From the NCBI RefSeq assembly GCF_001678665.1, contig NZ_LZRP01000001.1, positions 372,001-436,000 on the forward strand: a DNA stretch of 64,000 bases, written 5' to 3'. Numbering within the stretch: the stretch's first letter is position 1; each line of letters starts with the position of its first letter. Positions 17,172-26,103 of the stretch are shown in pieces. The notes below the pieces were generated by a model. The model was not told the DNA's origin. It ran no database searches and saw only the letters and a list, made by a program, of their open reading frames with translations. The translations under genes were made by a program, and so were the position numbers. Source of the DNA: Erythrobacter sp. QSSC1-22B (lineage in GTDB: Bacteria > Pseudomonadota > Alphaproteobacteria > Sphingomonadales > Sphingomonadaceae).

Positions 17172-18332
17172 TCAGCTCTGCAGCCGAGCGTAGGCCCATT
17201 CGATCCATGGCAGCAGGCGTTTGAGATCCTCCTGCTCGACCGTTCCGCCGCACCAGATGCGCAGGCTCGGGGGGGCGTCGCGATAGCCATTGAAGTCATA
17301 GCCGACATCGCGCTCCTCGAGCATCTTGGCGATGCGCGAGGGGACCTTGGCCTGTTCCTCTTCGGAAAGGCTCTCGTAGTAATCGCCCTGGAAGACGAAG
17401 CAGACGCCGGTGTTGGTGCGCTGCGCGGGGTCGGGGACCATGTTGCGCAGCCACGGCGTCGCCTCGATCCAGTCGGTGACGATCTTGGCATTGGCATCGG
17501 CACGCTCGAACATCGCCTTGCGCCCGCCGATCGACTGCGCCCATTCGAGCGCGAGGATATAGTCCTCGGTCGCGAGCATGCTGGGGGTGTTGATCGTCGC
17601 GCCTTCGAAGATGGCGCGGTTGAGCTTATCGCCCTTCTTGAGGCGGAACAGCTTGGGCAGCGGCCATTGCGGATCGGTCTCCTCGATCCGCTCGACTGCC
17701 TTGGGGCTCAGGATCAGCATGCCATGCTGCGCCTCGGACCCCATCACCTTCTGCCAGCTGTAGGTGGTGGCATCGAGCTTGGGCCAGTCCATCTCCATCG
17801 CGAAGACGGCGCTGGTGGCATCGTTGATCGTCACCCCTTCGCGGCCCGGCGCCAGCCAGTCGGTGTTCGGGATCTTGGCGCCCGAGGTGGTGCCGTTCCA
17901 GGTGAAGACGACATCGTCGCCCTGCGGGATCGAGGCGAGATCGGGGATTTCGCCGTAATCGGCGTCGAGCGTCGTTAGCTTTGGCAGCTTCAACTGCTTG
18001 ACCGCGTCCTGGATCCACACGTTACCGAAGCTTTCCCAGGCCGCGACGGTCGCCGGGCGATCAGGGTGGAGCATGGTCCACATCGCACATTCCAGCGCGC
18101 CGGTGTCGGAGCCGGGCATGATCCCGACCAGATAGTCCTCGGGGATGCCGAGCAGTTCCTTGGACAGGTCGATGGCGTGTTTCAGCCGAGCTTTGCCAAT
18201 GCTCGAGCGGTGCGAGCGACCCAGCGATTCGATCTGGAATTTGGAAAATGCCCAGCCCGGAGGCTTGGCGGTTGGTCCCGACGAAAAATAGGGACGCTCC
18301 GGCTTCAGTGCCGGTTCGGTATTGTCAGTCAT
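17172..18332 (-). CDS. serC: Phosphoserine aminotransferase
   Basis: The 386-residue PLP enzyme makes phosphoserine from 3-phosphohydroxypyruvate. Start block YFSSGPTAKPPGW, binding segments SDTGALECAMW and WNGTTSGAKIP, and TTYSWQKVMGSEAQHG with the PLP lysine are characteristic of the alphaproteobacterial form. The ATG at 18332 is preceded by GAGGAGAG; an in-frame extension upstream would read through the leader. Followed by serA. The leader contains hairpins described separately. Confidence 0.96.
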   Translation of the reverse strand: MTDNTEPALKPERPYFSSGPTAKPPGWAFSKFQIESLGRSHRSSIGKARLKHAIDLSKELLGIPEDYLVGIMPGSDTGALECAMWTMLHPDRPATVAAWESFGNVWIQDAVKQLKLPKLTTLDADYGEIPDLASIPQGDDVVFTWNGTTSGAKIPNTDWLAPGREGVTINDATSAVFAMEMDWPKLDATTYSWQKVMGSEAQHGMLILSPKAVERIEETDPQWPLPKLFRLKKGDKLNRAIFEGATINTPSMLATEDYILALEWAQSIGGRKAMFERADANAKIVTDWIEATPWLRNMVPDPAQRTNTGVCFVFQGDYYESLSEEEQAKVPSRIAKMLEERDVGYDFNGYRDAPPSLRIWCGGTVEQEDLKRLLPWIEWAYARLQS

Positions 18333-18410
18333 GTATTCTCTCCTCGCAGAGAGCTCGCGCGGCGTTGGGACCGCGTGGCCCGGCGCCGGACCTAATGTTG
18401 CGCCGCAACA
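18333..18410 (-). promoter_or_regulatory. Structured serC 5' leader
   Basis: On the minus strand, TGTTGCG-G-CGCAACA (18410-18396) forms an inverted repeat. Next comes a CCGGCGCCGG palindrome. CTCTC pairs with GAGAG (18353-18349 with 18342-18338), which places the serC ribosome binding site in a stem next to the ATG at 18332. A serC leader RNA motif has been reported in Alphaproteobacteria. Whether this matches its covariance model cannot be settled by eye. Confidence 0.45.
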
Positions 18411-18546
18411 AGTCAATGCGAAACAGGATTGCATCGACAGGGCGGTTTCGGGACACGGTGAGCGCATGCCACCGGTTTCACCCGCCGCACACCCGCCAAG
18501 TGCCATCTCGCCAAAGTGTGTCGGCTCGCCTAAAGGCGCGCCCAGC

Positions 18547-19698
18547 ATGGCTGTTACCGATCTTCGCATCGCCCTCTTCAGCGGCAATTACAACTACACC
18601 CGCGACGGCGCGAATCAGGCGCTGAACCGGCTCGTGGGCTATCTGCTGGCGCAGGGTGCGGCGGTTCGGGTCTATGCGCCGACCGTGCCGGAGCCCGATT
18701 TCGAACCCATCGGCGACCTCGTCGGGCTCCCCAATATCCGCATGCCCGTGAAGGGTCGCGGCGAATACCGCATGGCAACCGGGATCGATGCCGCAGTCAA
18801 GCGCGATCTGGCCGAGTTCGCGCCCAACATGATGCACATTTCCTCTCCCGATCCCGGCGGGCGCGCGGCGCTCAACTGGGCGCGGCAGCAGGGCATTCCC
18901 GCGCTGGCCTCGGTCCACACGCGCTTCGAGACCTATCCGCGCTATTACGGGCTCGGATTTCTCGAACCCTTGATCGAAGGCTATCTGCGCCGGTTCTACA
19001 ACCGCTGCGACGCGCTGGTCGCGCCTTCGGAAAGCCAGATCGCCGAGTTGAAAGCGCAGCGGATGCACCACGACATTACGATCTGGTCGCGCGGAGTGGA
19101 TCGTGCGATCTTCGACCCCTCGCGCCGCGACATGGAATGGCGGCGCGCGCAGGGGATCGCGGATGGAGAGGTCGCGATCGCCTTCCTCGGCCGACTGGTC
19201 ATGGAAAAGGGGCTAGACACCTTCGCCGCGGCGATCGCCGAATTGCGGCGGCTGGAAGTCGCGCACAAGGTGCTCGTGATCGGCGACGGACCGGCGCGCG
19301 ATTGGTTCGAGGAATCGTTGCAGGGCGCGAGCTTCGTCGGCTTCCAGACCGGGCGCGATCTCGGGCGGGCGCTGGCGAGCGCGGATGTGTTCTTCAACCC
19401 CTCGGTCACCGAGACCTTCGGCAATGTCACGCTGGAAGCCATGGCGAGCGGGTTGCCCGTCGTCGCTGCAGGCGCGACCGGCGCCGCCAGCCTGGTGGTC
19501 GATGGCGAAACCGGCGCGCTGGTGCCGCCGGGCGATGCCGCCGCCTTCGCCCGCGCGCTGGCGCCCTATTGCACCGACCCGGCGCTGCTGCGCGCGCATG
19601 GCGAGGCGGGCGAACGCCGCGCCCGCGCCTATTCCTGGGATGCTATCAACCAGGCGGTGGTCGACACCTATCTGCGCCTGCGGGCGCGGCGCGACTGA
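18547..19698 (+). CDS. GT4-family glycosyltransferase
   Basis: A 383-residue GT-B fold enzyme. N-terminal acceptor domain with FSGNYNYTRDGANQAL and HTRFETYPRYY; C-terminal sugar-nucleotide domain with FLGRLVMEKGLDTFAAAI and the EX7E-type motif NPSVTETFGNVTLEAMASGLPVVA. It is close in style to MgtA/PimB alpha-mannosyl or glucosyl transferases that build glycolipids. The ATG at 18547 is the first Met giving a proper first strand. Divergent from serC; no operon partner, since rarA starts 91 bp later. Donor and acceptor unknown. Confidence 0.85.
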   Translation: MAVTDLRIALFSGNYNYTRDGANQALNRLVGYLLAQGAAVRVYAPTVPEPDFEPIGDLVGLPNIRMPVKGRGEYRMATGIDAAVKRDLAEFAPNMMHISSPDPGGRAALNWARQQGIPALASVHTRFETYPRYYGLGFLEPLIEGYLRRFYNRCDALVAPSESQIAELKAQRMHHDITIWSRGVDRAIFDPSRRDMEWRRAQGIADGEVAIAFLGRLVMEKGLDTFAAAIAELRRLEVAHKVLVIGDGPARDWFEESLQGASFVGFQTGRDLGRALASADVFFNPSVTETFGNVTLEAMASGLPVVAAGATGAASLVVDGETGALVPPGDAAAFARALAPYCTDPALLRAHGEAGERRARAYSWDAINQAVVDTYLRLRARRD

Positions 19699-19789
19699 CG
19701 CAGGCGGCGCAGGCTCAGCGCGGCCTCTGCCGTCCCGTCGCTCCGCCCCCGGCGATGGATTCTCCCAGAGGAAGTCCTACATAGCCGCC

Positions 19790-21103
19790 ATGACCGATCT
19801 CTTCCCCGACACCGTGTCAGATGTGTCAGCCCCCCCCGCCCACACCGACGCCCCGCTCGCCGACCGTCTGCGCCCCGCCGCGCTCGGCGAAGTCATCGGC
19901 CAGGACCATCTCACCGGGCCCGAAGGCCCGATCGGCCGCATGGTCGCGGCGGGTCGGCTGTCCTCGATGATCCTGTGGGGCCCGCCCGGCACCGGCAAGA
20001 CCACCATCGCCCGTCTGCTCGCCGCAAGCGTGGGCATGCGCTTCGAGAGCGTCAGCGCGGTCTTCTCAGGGGTCGCCGATCTCAAGAAGGCCTTCGCCGC
20101 TGCCGACCGCGCCGCCGAGGCGGGCCAGCGAACCTTGTTGTTCGTTGACGAAATCCACCGCTTCAACCGCGCGCAGCAGGACGGCTTCCTCCCCTTCGTC
20201 GAGCGCGGCACGGTGACCCTCGTGGGCGCGACCACCGAGAACCCCAGCTTCGCGCTCAACGCCGCGCTGCTCAGCCGCGCGCAGGTGCTCATCCTCCACC
20301 GCCTCGGCGCCGAGGCGCTGGGGCAATTGCTCGACCGCGCCGTGGCGCTCGAGGGGCCGCTCCCGCTGACCGATCCGGCGCGCAATGCGCTGGTCGCCAG
20401 CGCCGATGGCGATGGGCGGTTCCTGCTCAACCAGGCCGAGACGCTCTACCACGCGGCGCTCGAGCAGCCGCTCGGCCCCGCCGAGCTCGGCCAGTTCCTC
20501 CAGCGCCGGGTCGCGGTCTACGACAAGGATCGCGACGGGCATTACAATCTCATTTCCGCGCTCCACAAGGCGGTGCGCGGCTCGGACCCGCAGGCCGCGC
20601 TCTACTATCTCGCGCGCATGCTCACCGCGGGCGAGGAACCGCGCTTCCTCGCCCGGCGACTGGTGCGGATGGCGGTCGAGGATATCGGTCTCGCCGACCC
20701 GCAGGCGCTGACCCAGTGCATGGCCGCGCGCGACGCCTACGAGTTTCTCGGCAGCCCCGAAGGCGAACTGGCACTGGCGCAGGCCTGCCTCTATCTCGCC
20801 ACCGCGCCCAAATCGAACGCGGTCTACAAGGCGCAAAAGGCCGCGTGGAAGAGCGCCAAGGAAACCGGCAGCCTGATGCCGCCGCCCAACATCCTCAACG
20901 CTCCGACCAAGCTCATGAAAGACATCGGCTATGGCGCGGGCTACAGCTACGATCACAATGCCGAAGAAGGCTTTTCGGGCGACGACTACTGGCCCGAGGA
21001 GATGGAACCGCAGAGCTACTACGAACCGGTCGAGCGCGGCTTCGAGCGCGAGATCGCCAAGCGGATGGACTATTGGGACAAGCTGCGGCGCGAGCGCGGG
21101 TGA
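19790..21103 (+). CDS. rarA: Replication-associated recombination protein RarA (MgsA)
   Basis: A 437-residue clamp-loader-like AAA+ ATPase acting at stalled forks. Walker A GPPGTGKTT and Walker B LLFVDEIHRFN are intact. The sensor segment GATTENPSFALNAALLSRAQ and the C-terminal tetramerisation region LYYLARMLTAGEEPRFLARR are typical of RarA. The next gene overlaps its stop as GTGA, so the two are translationally coupled. Confidence 0.96.
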   Translation: MTDLFPDTVSDVSAPPAHTDAPLADRLRPAALGEVIGQDHLTGPEGPIGRMVAAGRLSSMILWGPPGTGKTTIARLLAASVGMRFESVSAVFSGVADLKKAFAAADRAAEAGQRTLLFVDEIHRFNRAQQDGFLPFVERGTVTLVGATTENPSFALNAALLSRAQVLILHRLGAEALGQLLDRAVALEGPLPLTDPARNALVASADGDGRFLLNQAETLYHAALEQPLGPAELGQFLQRRVAVYDKDRDGHYNLISALHKAVRGSDPQAALYYLARMLTAGEEPRFLARRLVRMAVEDIGLADPQALTQCMAARDAYEFLGSPEGELALAQACLYLATAPKSNAVYKAQKAAWKSAKETGSLMPPPNILNAPTKLMKDIGYGAGYSYDHNAEEGFSGDDYWPEEMEPQSYYEPVERGFEREIAKRMDYWDKLRRERG

Positions 21104-21978
21104 GCCGCTTCTCGCATTATCTCGCCATCGACTGGTCGGGCGCCAAGGGCGAGCGCCATAAGGGCATCGCGCTGGCACTGGCAGATGCCCGCGGTGGGCC
21201 GCCGGTGCTGGTCGAGGGCAAGCGGGGCTGGAGCCGCGCCGAGGTACTCGCCATCCTGCGCGACGACCTCCCGCCGGACACGCTCGTGGGTCTCGACCTC
21301 GGCATTGCACTGCCCAGCGTGGATTGCGGTGCCTATTTCCCCGGCTGGACGGGCACGCCGCCCGATGCGACCGCACTCTGGGCGCTGGTCGATGCGCTCG
21401 CCACGGGCGAACCGCATCTCGCCGCCAACAGCGTGGTCGCGCATCCCGCGATCCGCCCCTATTTCCGCGATGGCAGCGACACCGGTGCGCGCTTTGCGTG
21501 CGATGACGCCGCGCACGGCCGCGGGCGCTTCCGGGTGACCGAACACGCGCAGGCGGCGATGGGCTGCAAACCCTATTCGAATTTCAATCTCGTCGGCGCG
21601 GCGCAGGTGGGCAAATCCTCGCTCACGGGCATGCGGATGCTGCATAGGTTGCGCGGCCACCTGCCGGTCTGGCCTGTCGACGCATTGACCGACGCCGGTT
21701 CCGTAATCGTCGAAATCTACACCTCGCTTGCCGCATGCGAGGCGGGACGCAGTGCCAGCCGTGCCAAGATGCGCAGCTATGAAGCGTTGAACGAGGCTCT
21801 GGCGGCGCTCGACTCGCCCGAAGTCGACGGTGCAGGCCCGATCGACGATCACGCCACCGATGCGCTGCTCAGCGCCGCCTGGCTGCGCAAAGTCGCCGAC
21901 GATCCCCGCCGCTGGAAACCTCCCTTACTCACCCCTGCAATCGCGCGCACCGAAGGCTGGACTTTTGGAGCGGTTTGA
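21100..21978 (+). CDS. Conserved hypothetical protein with a possible RNase H-like fold
   Basis: A 292-residue product from a GTG (21100) that overlaps the rarA stop (GTGA). The N-terminus HYLAIDWSGAKGERHKGIALAL has a strand-turn-strand with an Asp, like the first motif of RNase H/actin-fold proteins. Later acidic positions (LVGLDLGIALP and DDHATDALLSA) resemble further conserved carboxylates; DUF429-type proteins look similar. No membrane or signal segments. Coupling to rarA hints at DNA maintenance, which is inference. Family not confirmed. Confidence 0.7.
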   Translation: MSRFSHYLAIDWSGAKGERHKGIALALADARGGPPVLVEGKRGWSRAEVLAILRDDLPPDTLVGLDLGIALPSVDCGAYFPGWTGTPPDATALWALVDALATGEPHLAANSVVAHPAIRPYFRDGSDTGARFACDDAAHGRGRFRVTEHAQAAMGCKPYSNFNLVGAAQVGKSSLTGMRMLHRLRGHLPVWPVDALTDAGSVIVEIYTSLAACEAGRSASRAKMRSYEALNEALAALDSPEVDGAGPIDDHATDALLSAAWLRKVADDPRRWKPPLLTPAIARTEGWTFGAV

Positions 21979-21997
21979 CCGAAAGGCGCAATCGAAG

Positions 21998-22073
<76 letters not shown>

Positions 22074-22182
22074 AACTTCCAACTCCTCTGCGCGCGATGA
22101 AGTCGTCTCCGGGATAGCTTCCACAGCACCGGTCAGCCGTCTGCCAGCAGCACCCCCAATGAACTTGAAGGCATCGCTCCCA

Positions 22183-22521
22183 TTACCGCTGCTTTTTTGT
22201 GGTCGTTGCGGTGAAATCGGGGTCCTTCTTCGCCACCCAATCAACGAATTTACGCACGTTGGGATTGGCCAGAAGGGCGTCCACATCCATCGCATGCCGT
22301 TGCAGTTCGGAATTGGTGAAGTTAGCGATCAGTGCCTGTTGGCAGATAGGATGCATGGGCACGACATCGCGACCGCCGCGACTTTTGGGCACTGGATGAT
22401 GCCAGACGATGGTCTTGCCGGTGGGGCGTCGACAGAGCCAGCAAGGCTCGGCCACGGCTGGGGCCTCGTCCTGATGGACGTCGTCCTCGTAGTGACCGTG
22501 TTTTGAGTATTTGCGCGCCAT
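22183..22521 (-). CDS. HNH-type domain protein
   Basis: A 112-residue protein with CWLCRRPTGKTIVWHHPVPKSRGG and HPICQQALIANFTNSEL. The CxxC, HH and HxxC positions match a small zinc-bound HNH (beta-beta-alpha metal) nuclease-like domain common in alphaproteobacteria. The termini are polar and charged. No ribosome site is clear upstream. It is in a lower-GC patch just downstream of tRNA-Thr. Nuclease activity is not certain for this subfamily. Confidence 0.75.
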   Translation of the reverse strand: MARKYSKHGHYEDDVHQDEAPAVAEPCWLCRRPTGKTIVWHHPVPKSRGGRDVVPMHPICQQALIANFTNSELQRHAMDVDALLANPNVRKFVDWVAKKDPDFTATTTKKQR

Positions 22522-22544
22522 TTAATGTACCTGGATTGACTGGT

Positions 22545-22567
22545 TTCGTTGGCTTCGAGCCAACGAG
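22545..22567. terminator. Hairpin between DUF2061 and HNH genes
   Basis: CGTTGGCT (22547-22554) and AGCCAACG (22558-22565) pair perfectly around a 3-nt loop, extendable by one A-T and one wobble pair. It lies after the minus-strand DUF2061 stop and upstream of the HNH start. No T-run, so terminator or leader hairpin remain possible. Confidence 0.4.
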
Positions 22568-22582
22568 GGCCGCACTATCAGA

Positions 22583-22840
22583 TCAGGATCGGAATGGCAG
22601 GCTTTGTTGGCTACTGGCGCCAAAGCGAATCGCAGCTCTCTTCTGCAGAGCACCCGCGGCCCCGGCTTCCTGACTCCAGATCTTCTCGTGAAAGAAAAAT
22701 ACGAAGGCATTCACGACCGGCTCGATCAAGGCGATGCCACTGGCAAGAGCAATCGACCCGGTGAAGGCATAGGCTACCGAAAACCCGACGATCAAATGGA
22801 GGACGAGGAAGGAGAGAGTTTTGGAAATATCTCGTTTCAT
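22583..22840 (-). CDS. DUF2061 membrane protein
   Basis: An 85-residue protein with two hydrophobic segments separated by a short turn (LSFLVLHLIVGFSVAYAFTG and a second ending NAFVFFFHEKIW). The pattern KRDISKTLSF then EPVVNAFVFFFHEKIWS matches DUF2061 proteins, which are small two-helix inner-membrane proteins of unknown role. The ATG at 22840 is used because it starts at the conserved MKRDISK. The C-terminal tail after KIWSQ is longer and less conserved. Confidence 0.75.
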   Translation of the reverse strand: MKRDISKTLSFLVLHLIVGFSVAYAFTGSIALASGIALIEPVVNAFVFFFHEKIWSQEAGAAGALQKRAAIRFGASSQQSLPFRS

Positions 22841-22896
22841 AACCGCCGGTATAGATGCGAAGTTTGGACGCAACTAACGATCAAAAGCCGTCTGAC

Positions 22897-22915
22897 TGAT
22901 CGGTTTGGCCGATCA
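22897..22915. promoter_or_regulatory. 7-bp inverted repeat upstream of icd
   Basis: TGATCGG (22897-22903) and CCGATCA (22909-22915) form a perfect inverted repeat with a 5-bp spacer. It lies in the 276-bp gap between the divergent DUF2061 and icd genes, about 200 bp before the icd ATG. It could be an operator or just a hairpin. No other structure in that gap is convincing. Confidence 0.3.
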
Positions 22916-23116
22916 AAGGCCAGGCAAGGTCACTCTTGGCTGGTACCATCGCAATTGCAGCCTGAGCTTGGCCTGGCTTTCGTTTTCGCTCCCATGGCAC
23001 TGAGATCGCGCTCGGTATCCGAACTGTCTGCCCCCTCGCCTTGCGCCCTCCCCTCGCTCTGCTAAAGCGCGCGGGACTCACCAATCCGACAGACATTCCA
23101 GAGAAGCAGGGCACTC

Positions 23117-24337
23117 ATGCAAAAAATTCAGGTCAAGAACCCGGTTGTCGAACTCGACGGCGACGAAATGACGAAGATCATCTGGGAGTGGATCCGCGAG
23201 CGGTTGATCCTCCCCTATCTCGACATCGACCTGAAATACTACGACCTCTCGATCGAGAAGCGCGACGAGACCGACGACCAGATCACCATCGACGCCGCCA
23301 ATGCGATCAAGGAGCATGGCGTCGGCGTCAAATGCGCCACGATCACGCCGGACGAGCAGCGGGTCGAGGAATTCGGGCTCAAGAAGATGTGGGTCAGCCC
23401 CAATGGCACGATCCGCAACATTCTGGGCGGCGTGGTGTTCCGCGAGCCGATCGTGATCGACAACGTGCCCCGCCTGGTGCCGGGCTGGACCGACCCGATC
23501 GTGGTCGGCCGCCATGCCTTCGGCGACCAGTACCGCGCCAAGGACACGCTGATCCCCGGCAAGGGCAAGCTGCGGATGGTGTTCGAGGGCGAGGACGGCA
23601 AGAACATCGATATCGACGTGTTCGACTTCCCGAGCCCGGGCGTCGCGCTGACGATGTACAATCTCGACGATTCGATCCGCGATTTCGCGCGCGCCAGCTT
23701 CGCCTACGGGCTCGACCGCAAATGGCCGGTCTATCTCTCGACCAAGAACACCATCCTCAAGAAATACGACGGCCGCTTCAAGGACCTGTTCGAGGAAATC
23801 TTCGACGCCGAGTTCAAGGCCGATTTCGCCAAGGCCGGGATCACCTACGAGCACCGCCTGATCGACGACATGGTCGCCTCCGCTCTCAAGTGGAGCGGCA
23901 AGTTCGTCTGGGCCTGCAAGAACTACGACGGCGACGTCCAGTCGGACATCGTGGCGCAGGGCTTCGGCTCGCTCGGGCTGATGACCAGCGTGCTGATGAC
24001 CCCCGATGGCAAGACCGTCGAAGCCGAGGCCGCGCATGGCACCGTCACCCGCCACTATCGCCAGCACCAGCAGGGCAAGGCGACCAGCACCAACCCGATC
24101 GCCAGCATCTTCGCCTGGACCCGCGGGCTGATGTATCGCGGCAAGTTCGACGACACCCCCGATGTGGTCCGTTTCGCCGAGACGCTCGAGAAGGTCTGCA
24201 TCAAGACCGTCGAGAACGGCCAGATGACCAAGGATCTGGCGCTGCTGATCGGTCCGCAGCAGAACTGGCTCACCACCGAGCAGTTCTTCCAGGCGATCGT
24301 CGACAATCTCGAAACGGAGATGGCGAACTGGAGCTGA
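23117..24337 (+). CDS. icd: NADP-dependent isocitrate dehydrogenase (eukaryote-like type)
   Basis: A 406-residue dimeric TCA-cycle enzyme oxidising isocitrate to 2-oxoglutarate. The start [14 protein letters not shown], the substrate-binding [19 protein letters not shown], and the C-terminal [30 protein letters not shown] region identify the eukaryotic/alphaproteobacterial subfamily rather than the E. coli type. Full length. The GNAT-nitrilase gene follows after 34 bp. Confidence 0.97.
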   Translation: MQKIQVKNPVVELDGDEMTKIIWEWIRERLILPYLDIDLKYYDLSIEKRDETDDQITIDAANAIKEHGVGVKCATITPDEQRVEEFGLKKMWVSPNGTIRNILGGVVFREPIVIDNVPRLVPGWTDPIVVGRHAFGDQYRAKDTLIPGKGKLRMVFEGEDGKNIDIDVFDFPSPGVALTMYNLDDSIRDFARASFAYGLDRKWPVYLSTKNTILKKYDGRFKDLFEEIFDAEFKADFAKAGITYEHRLIDDMVASALKWSGKFVWACKNYDGDVQSDIVAQGFGSLGLMTSVLMTPDGKTVEAEAAHGTVTRHYRQHQQGKATSTNPIASIFAWTRGLMYRGKFDDTPDVVRFAETLEKVCIKTVENGQMTKDLALLIGPQQNWLTTEQFFQAIVDNLETEMANWS

Positions 24338-24371
24338 GGCTCCGGTTCCACCTTCCAGGGAGCTGAACACC

Positions 24372-26024
24372 ATGGCCAAGGCTCCGAAAAAGCGCCCTTC
24401 CGCGCGCGTCAGCGGCGAGAAGGTCGGCAAGGCGCGGCTGCTCGTGCGGCAGGCGATGATCAAGGACATCCGCGGCATCGCCGCGCTGGTGCGCCGCGCC
24501 TATGACGATCTGCCCGCCTACAAGCAGAGCGAGATCCGCGGGCAGATCAACAACTTCCCCGAGGGCTGCTTCGTCGCGCTGCTCGACGAGGAAGTGGTCG
24601 GCTATTGCGCCTCGATGCAATTGCCCGAGCCGGTGGTGTTCGCGCCGCACGACTGGGACGAGATCTCGGGCAATGGCTATGGCAGCCGCCACGATCCGAC
24701 CGGCGACTGGCTTTATGGCTACGAAATGTGCGTCGACCCCAAGGTGCGCGGCGTGCGCATCGGGCGACGGCTCTACGAGGAACGCCGTGCGCTCGCCGAG
24801 GAACGCGAGCTGACCGGGATCGTGTTCGGCGGCCGGATGCCCAACTACCGCCGCCACCAGCGCAAGGTCGAAGGCCCGCAGGATTATCTCGATCAGGTGA
24901 TCGCGGGCAAGATCCACGATCCGGTGCTGCGCTTCCAGCTCGCCAACGGTTTCGAGGCGGTCGGGATTCTCGAAGGCTATCTGCCCGAGGACAAGCGTTC
25001 GGCGGGCAATGCGGTCAAGATGGTCTGGCGCAACCCCTACATCGAGCGCGACACGCCCGTGAAAATGCGCATCCCGCGCGGGGTCGAATCGGTCCGCGTC
25101 GCCACCTGCCAGCTGCAGGCGCGCGCGGTGAAGGATTACGACGAATTCCTGCGCGCAATCCGTTATTTCATCGATGTCGCCAGCGATTACGAAGCCGATT
25201 TCATCGTCTTCCCCGAGCTGTTCACGCTGATGCTGCTGAGCTTCGAGGAGAAGGAGCTTTCGCCGATGGAGGCGATCGAGCGGCTCTCGGAATACACCCC
25301 GCGATTGAAGACCGACATTTCGGACTTCGCGATGCGCTACAACATCAACATCATCGCCGGCTCGCATCCCACCCGGATGGATGACGGCGACATCCACAAC
25401 GTCGCCTATATCTGCCTGCGCGATGGCTCGGTCCACGAGCAGGAGAAGATCCACCCGACCCCCAACGAGCGCTACTGGTGGAACATCCGCGGCGGCGACA
25501 AGATCAACGTGATCCAGACCGACTGCGGCCCTATCGGCGTCCAGATCTGCTACGATTCCGAATTCCCCGAACTGTCGCGCAAGCTGGCCGACGAAGGCGC
25601 GCGGATCATCTTCGTGCCGTTCTGCACCGACAGCCGCCAGGGCTATCTCCGGGTGCGCTATTGCTCCCAGGCCCGTGCGATCGAGAACCAGTGCTTCGTG
25701 GTGCTGAGCGGCAATGTCGGCAATTTGCCCAATGTGGCCAACATGGACATCCAGTATGCGCAAAGCTGCATCCTGACTCCCTGCGACTTCCCCTTCGCGC
25801 GCGACGGGATCGCCGCCGAGGCGACCGAGAATGTCGAGACGCTGACCATCAGCGACGTCAATCTCGCCGACCTCTCCTGGGCCCGCGCCGAAGGCACCGT
25901 GCGCAATCTCGCCGACCGCCGCTTCGATCTCTACCGGATCGAGTGGGACGAGGATGGCGACCACGCCGGCAAACCGCGCCCGCGCACCGAACCGCTCGGA
26001 CCCCACTCCGTCGGCGGCGGGTGA
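24372..26024 (+). CDS. GNAT acetyltransferase-nitrilase superfamily fusion
   Basis: A 550-residue two-domain protein. The N-terminal GNAT domain (about 20-215) has the acetyl-CoA loop VRGVRIGRRLYEERR. The C-terminal carbon-nitrogen hydrolase domain (about 230-510) has the Glu-Lys-Cys triad in FPELFT (about 281), QEKIHPTP (about 358) and VQICYDSEFPE (about 393). Such fusions are known and annotated as bifunctional, without a defined substrate. An amide might be made or remodelled on a small amine. It is 34 bp from icd. A polar basic leader precedes the GNAT domain. Confidence 0.92.
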   Translation: MAKAPKKRPSARVSGEKVGKARLLVRQAMIKDIRGIAALVRRAYDDLPAYKQSEIRGQINNFPEGCFVALLDEEVVGYCASMQLPEPVVFAPHDWDEISGNGYGSRHDPTGDWLYGYEMCVDPKVRGVRIGRRLYEERRALAEERELTGIVFGGRMPNYRRHQRKVEGPQDYLDQVIAGKIHDPVLRFQLANGFEAVGILEGYLPEDKRSAGNAVKMVWRNPYIERDTPVKMRIPRGVESVRVATCQLQARAVKDYDEFLRAIRYFIDVASDYEADFIVFPELFTLMLLSFEEKELSPMEAIERLSEYTPRLKTDISDFAMRYNINIIAGSHPTRMDDGDIHNVAYICLRDGSVHEQEKIHPTPNERYWWNIRGGDKINVIQTDCGPIGVQICYDSEFPELSRKLADEGARIIFVPFCTDSRQGYLRVRYCSQARAIENQCFVVLSGNVGNLPNVANMDIQYAQSCILTPCDFPFARDGIAAEATENVETLTISDVNLADLSWARAEGTVRNLADRRFDLYRIEWDEDGDHAGKPRPRTEPLGPHSVGGG

Positions 26025-26103
26025 TCCGTTCGCACGGCGCGTTCGCAGCCGATGACGACCTGCGCCTGATGACAGGGCCCCGCGTCCCGGCTAGTCGCTA
26101 GTC

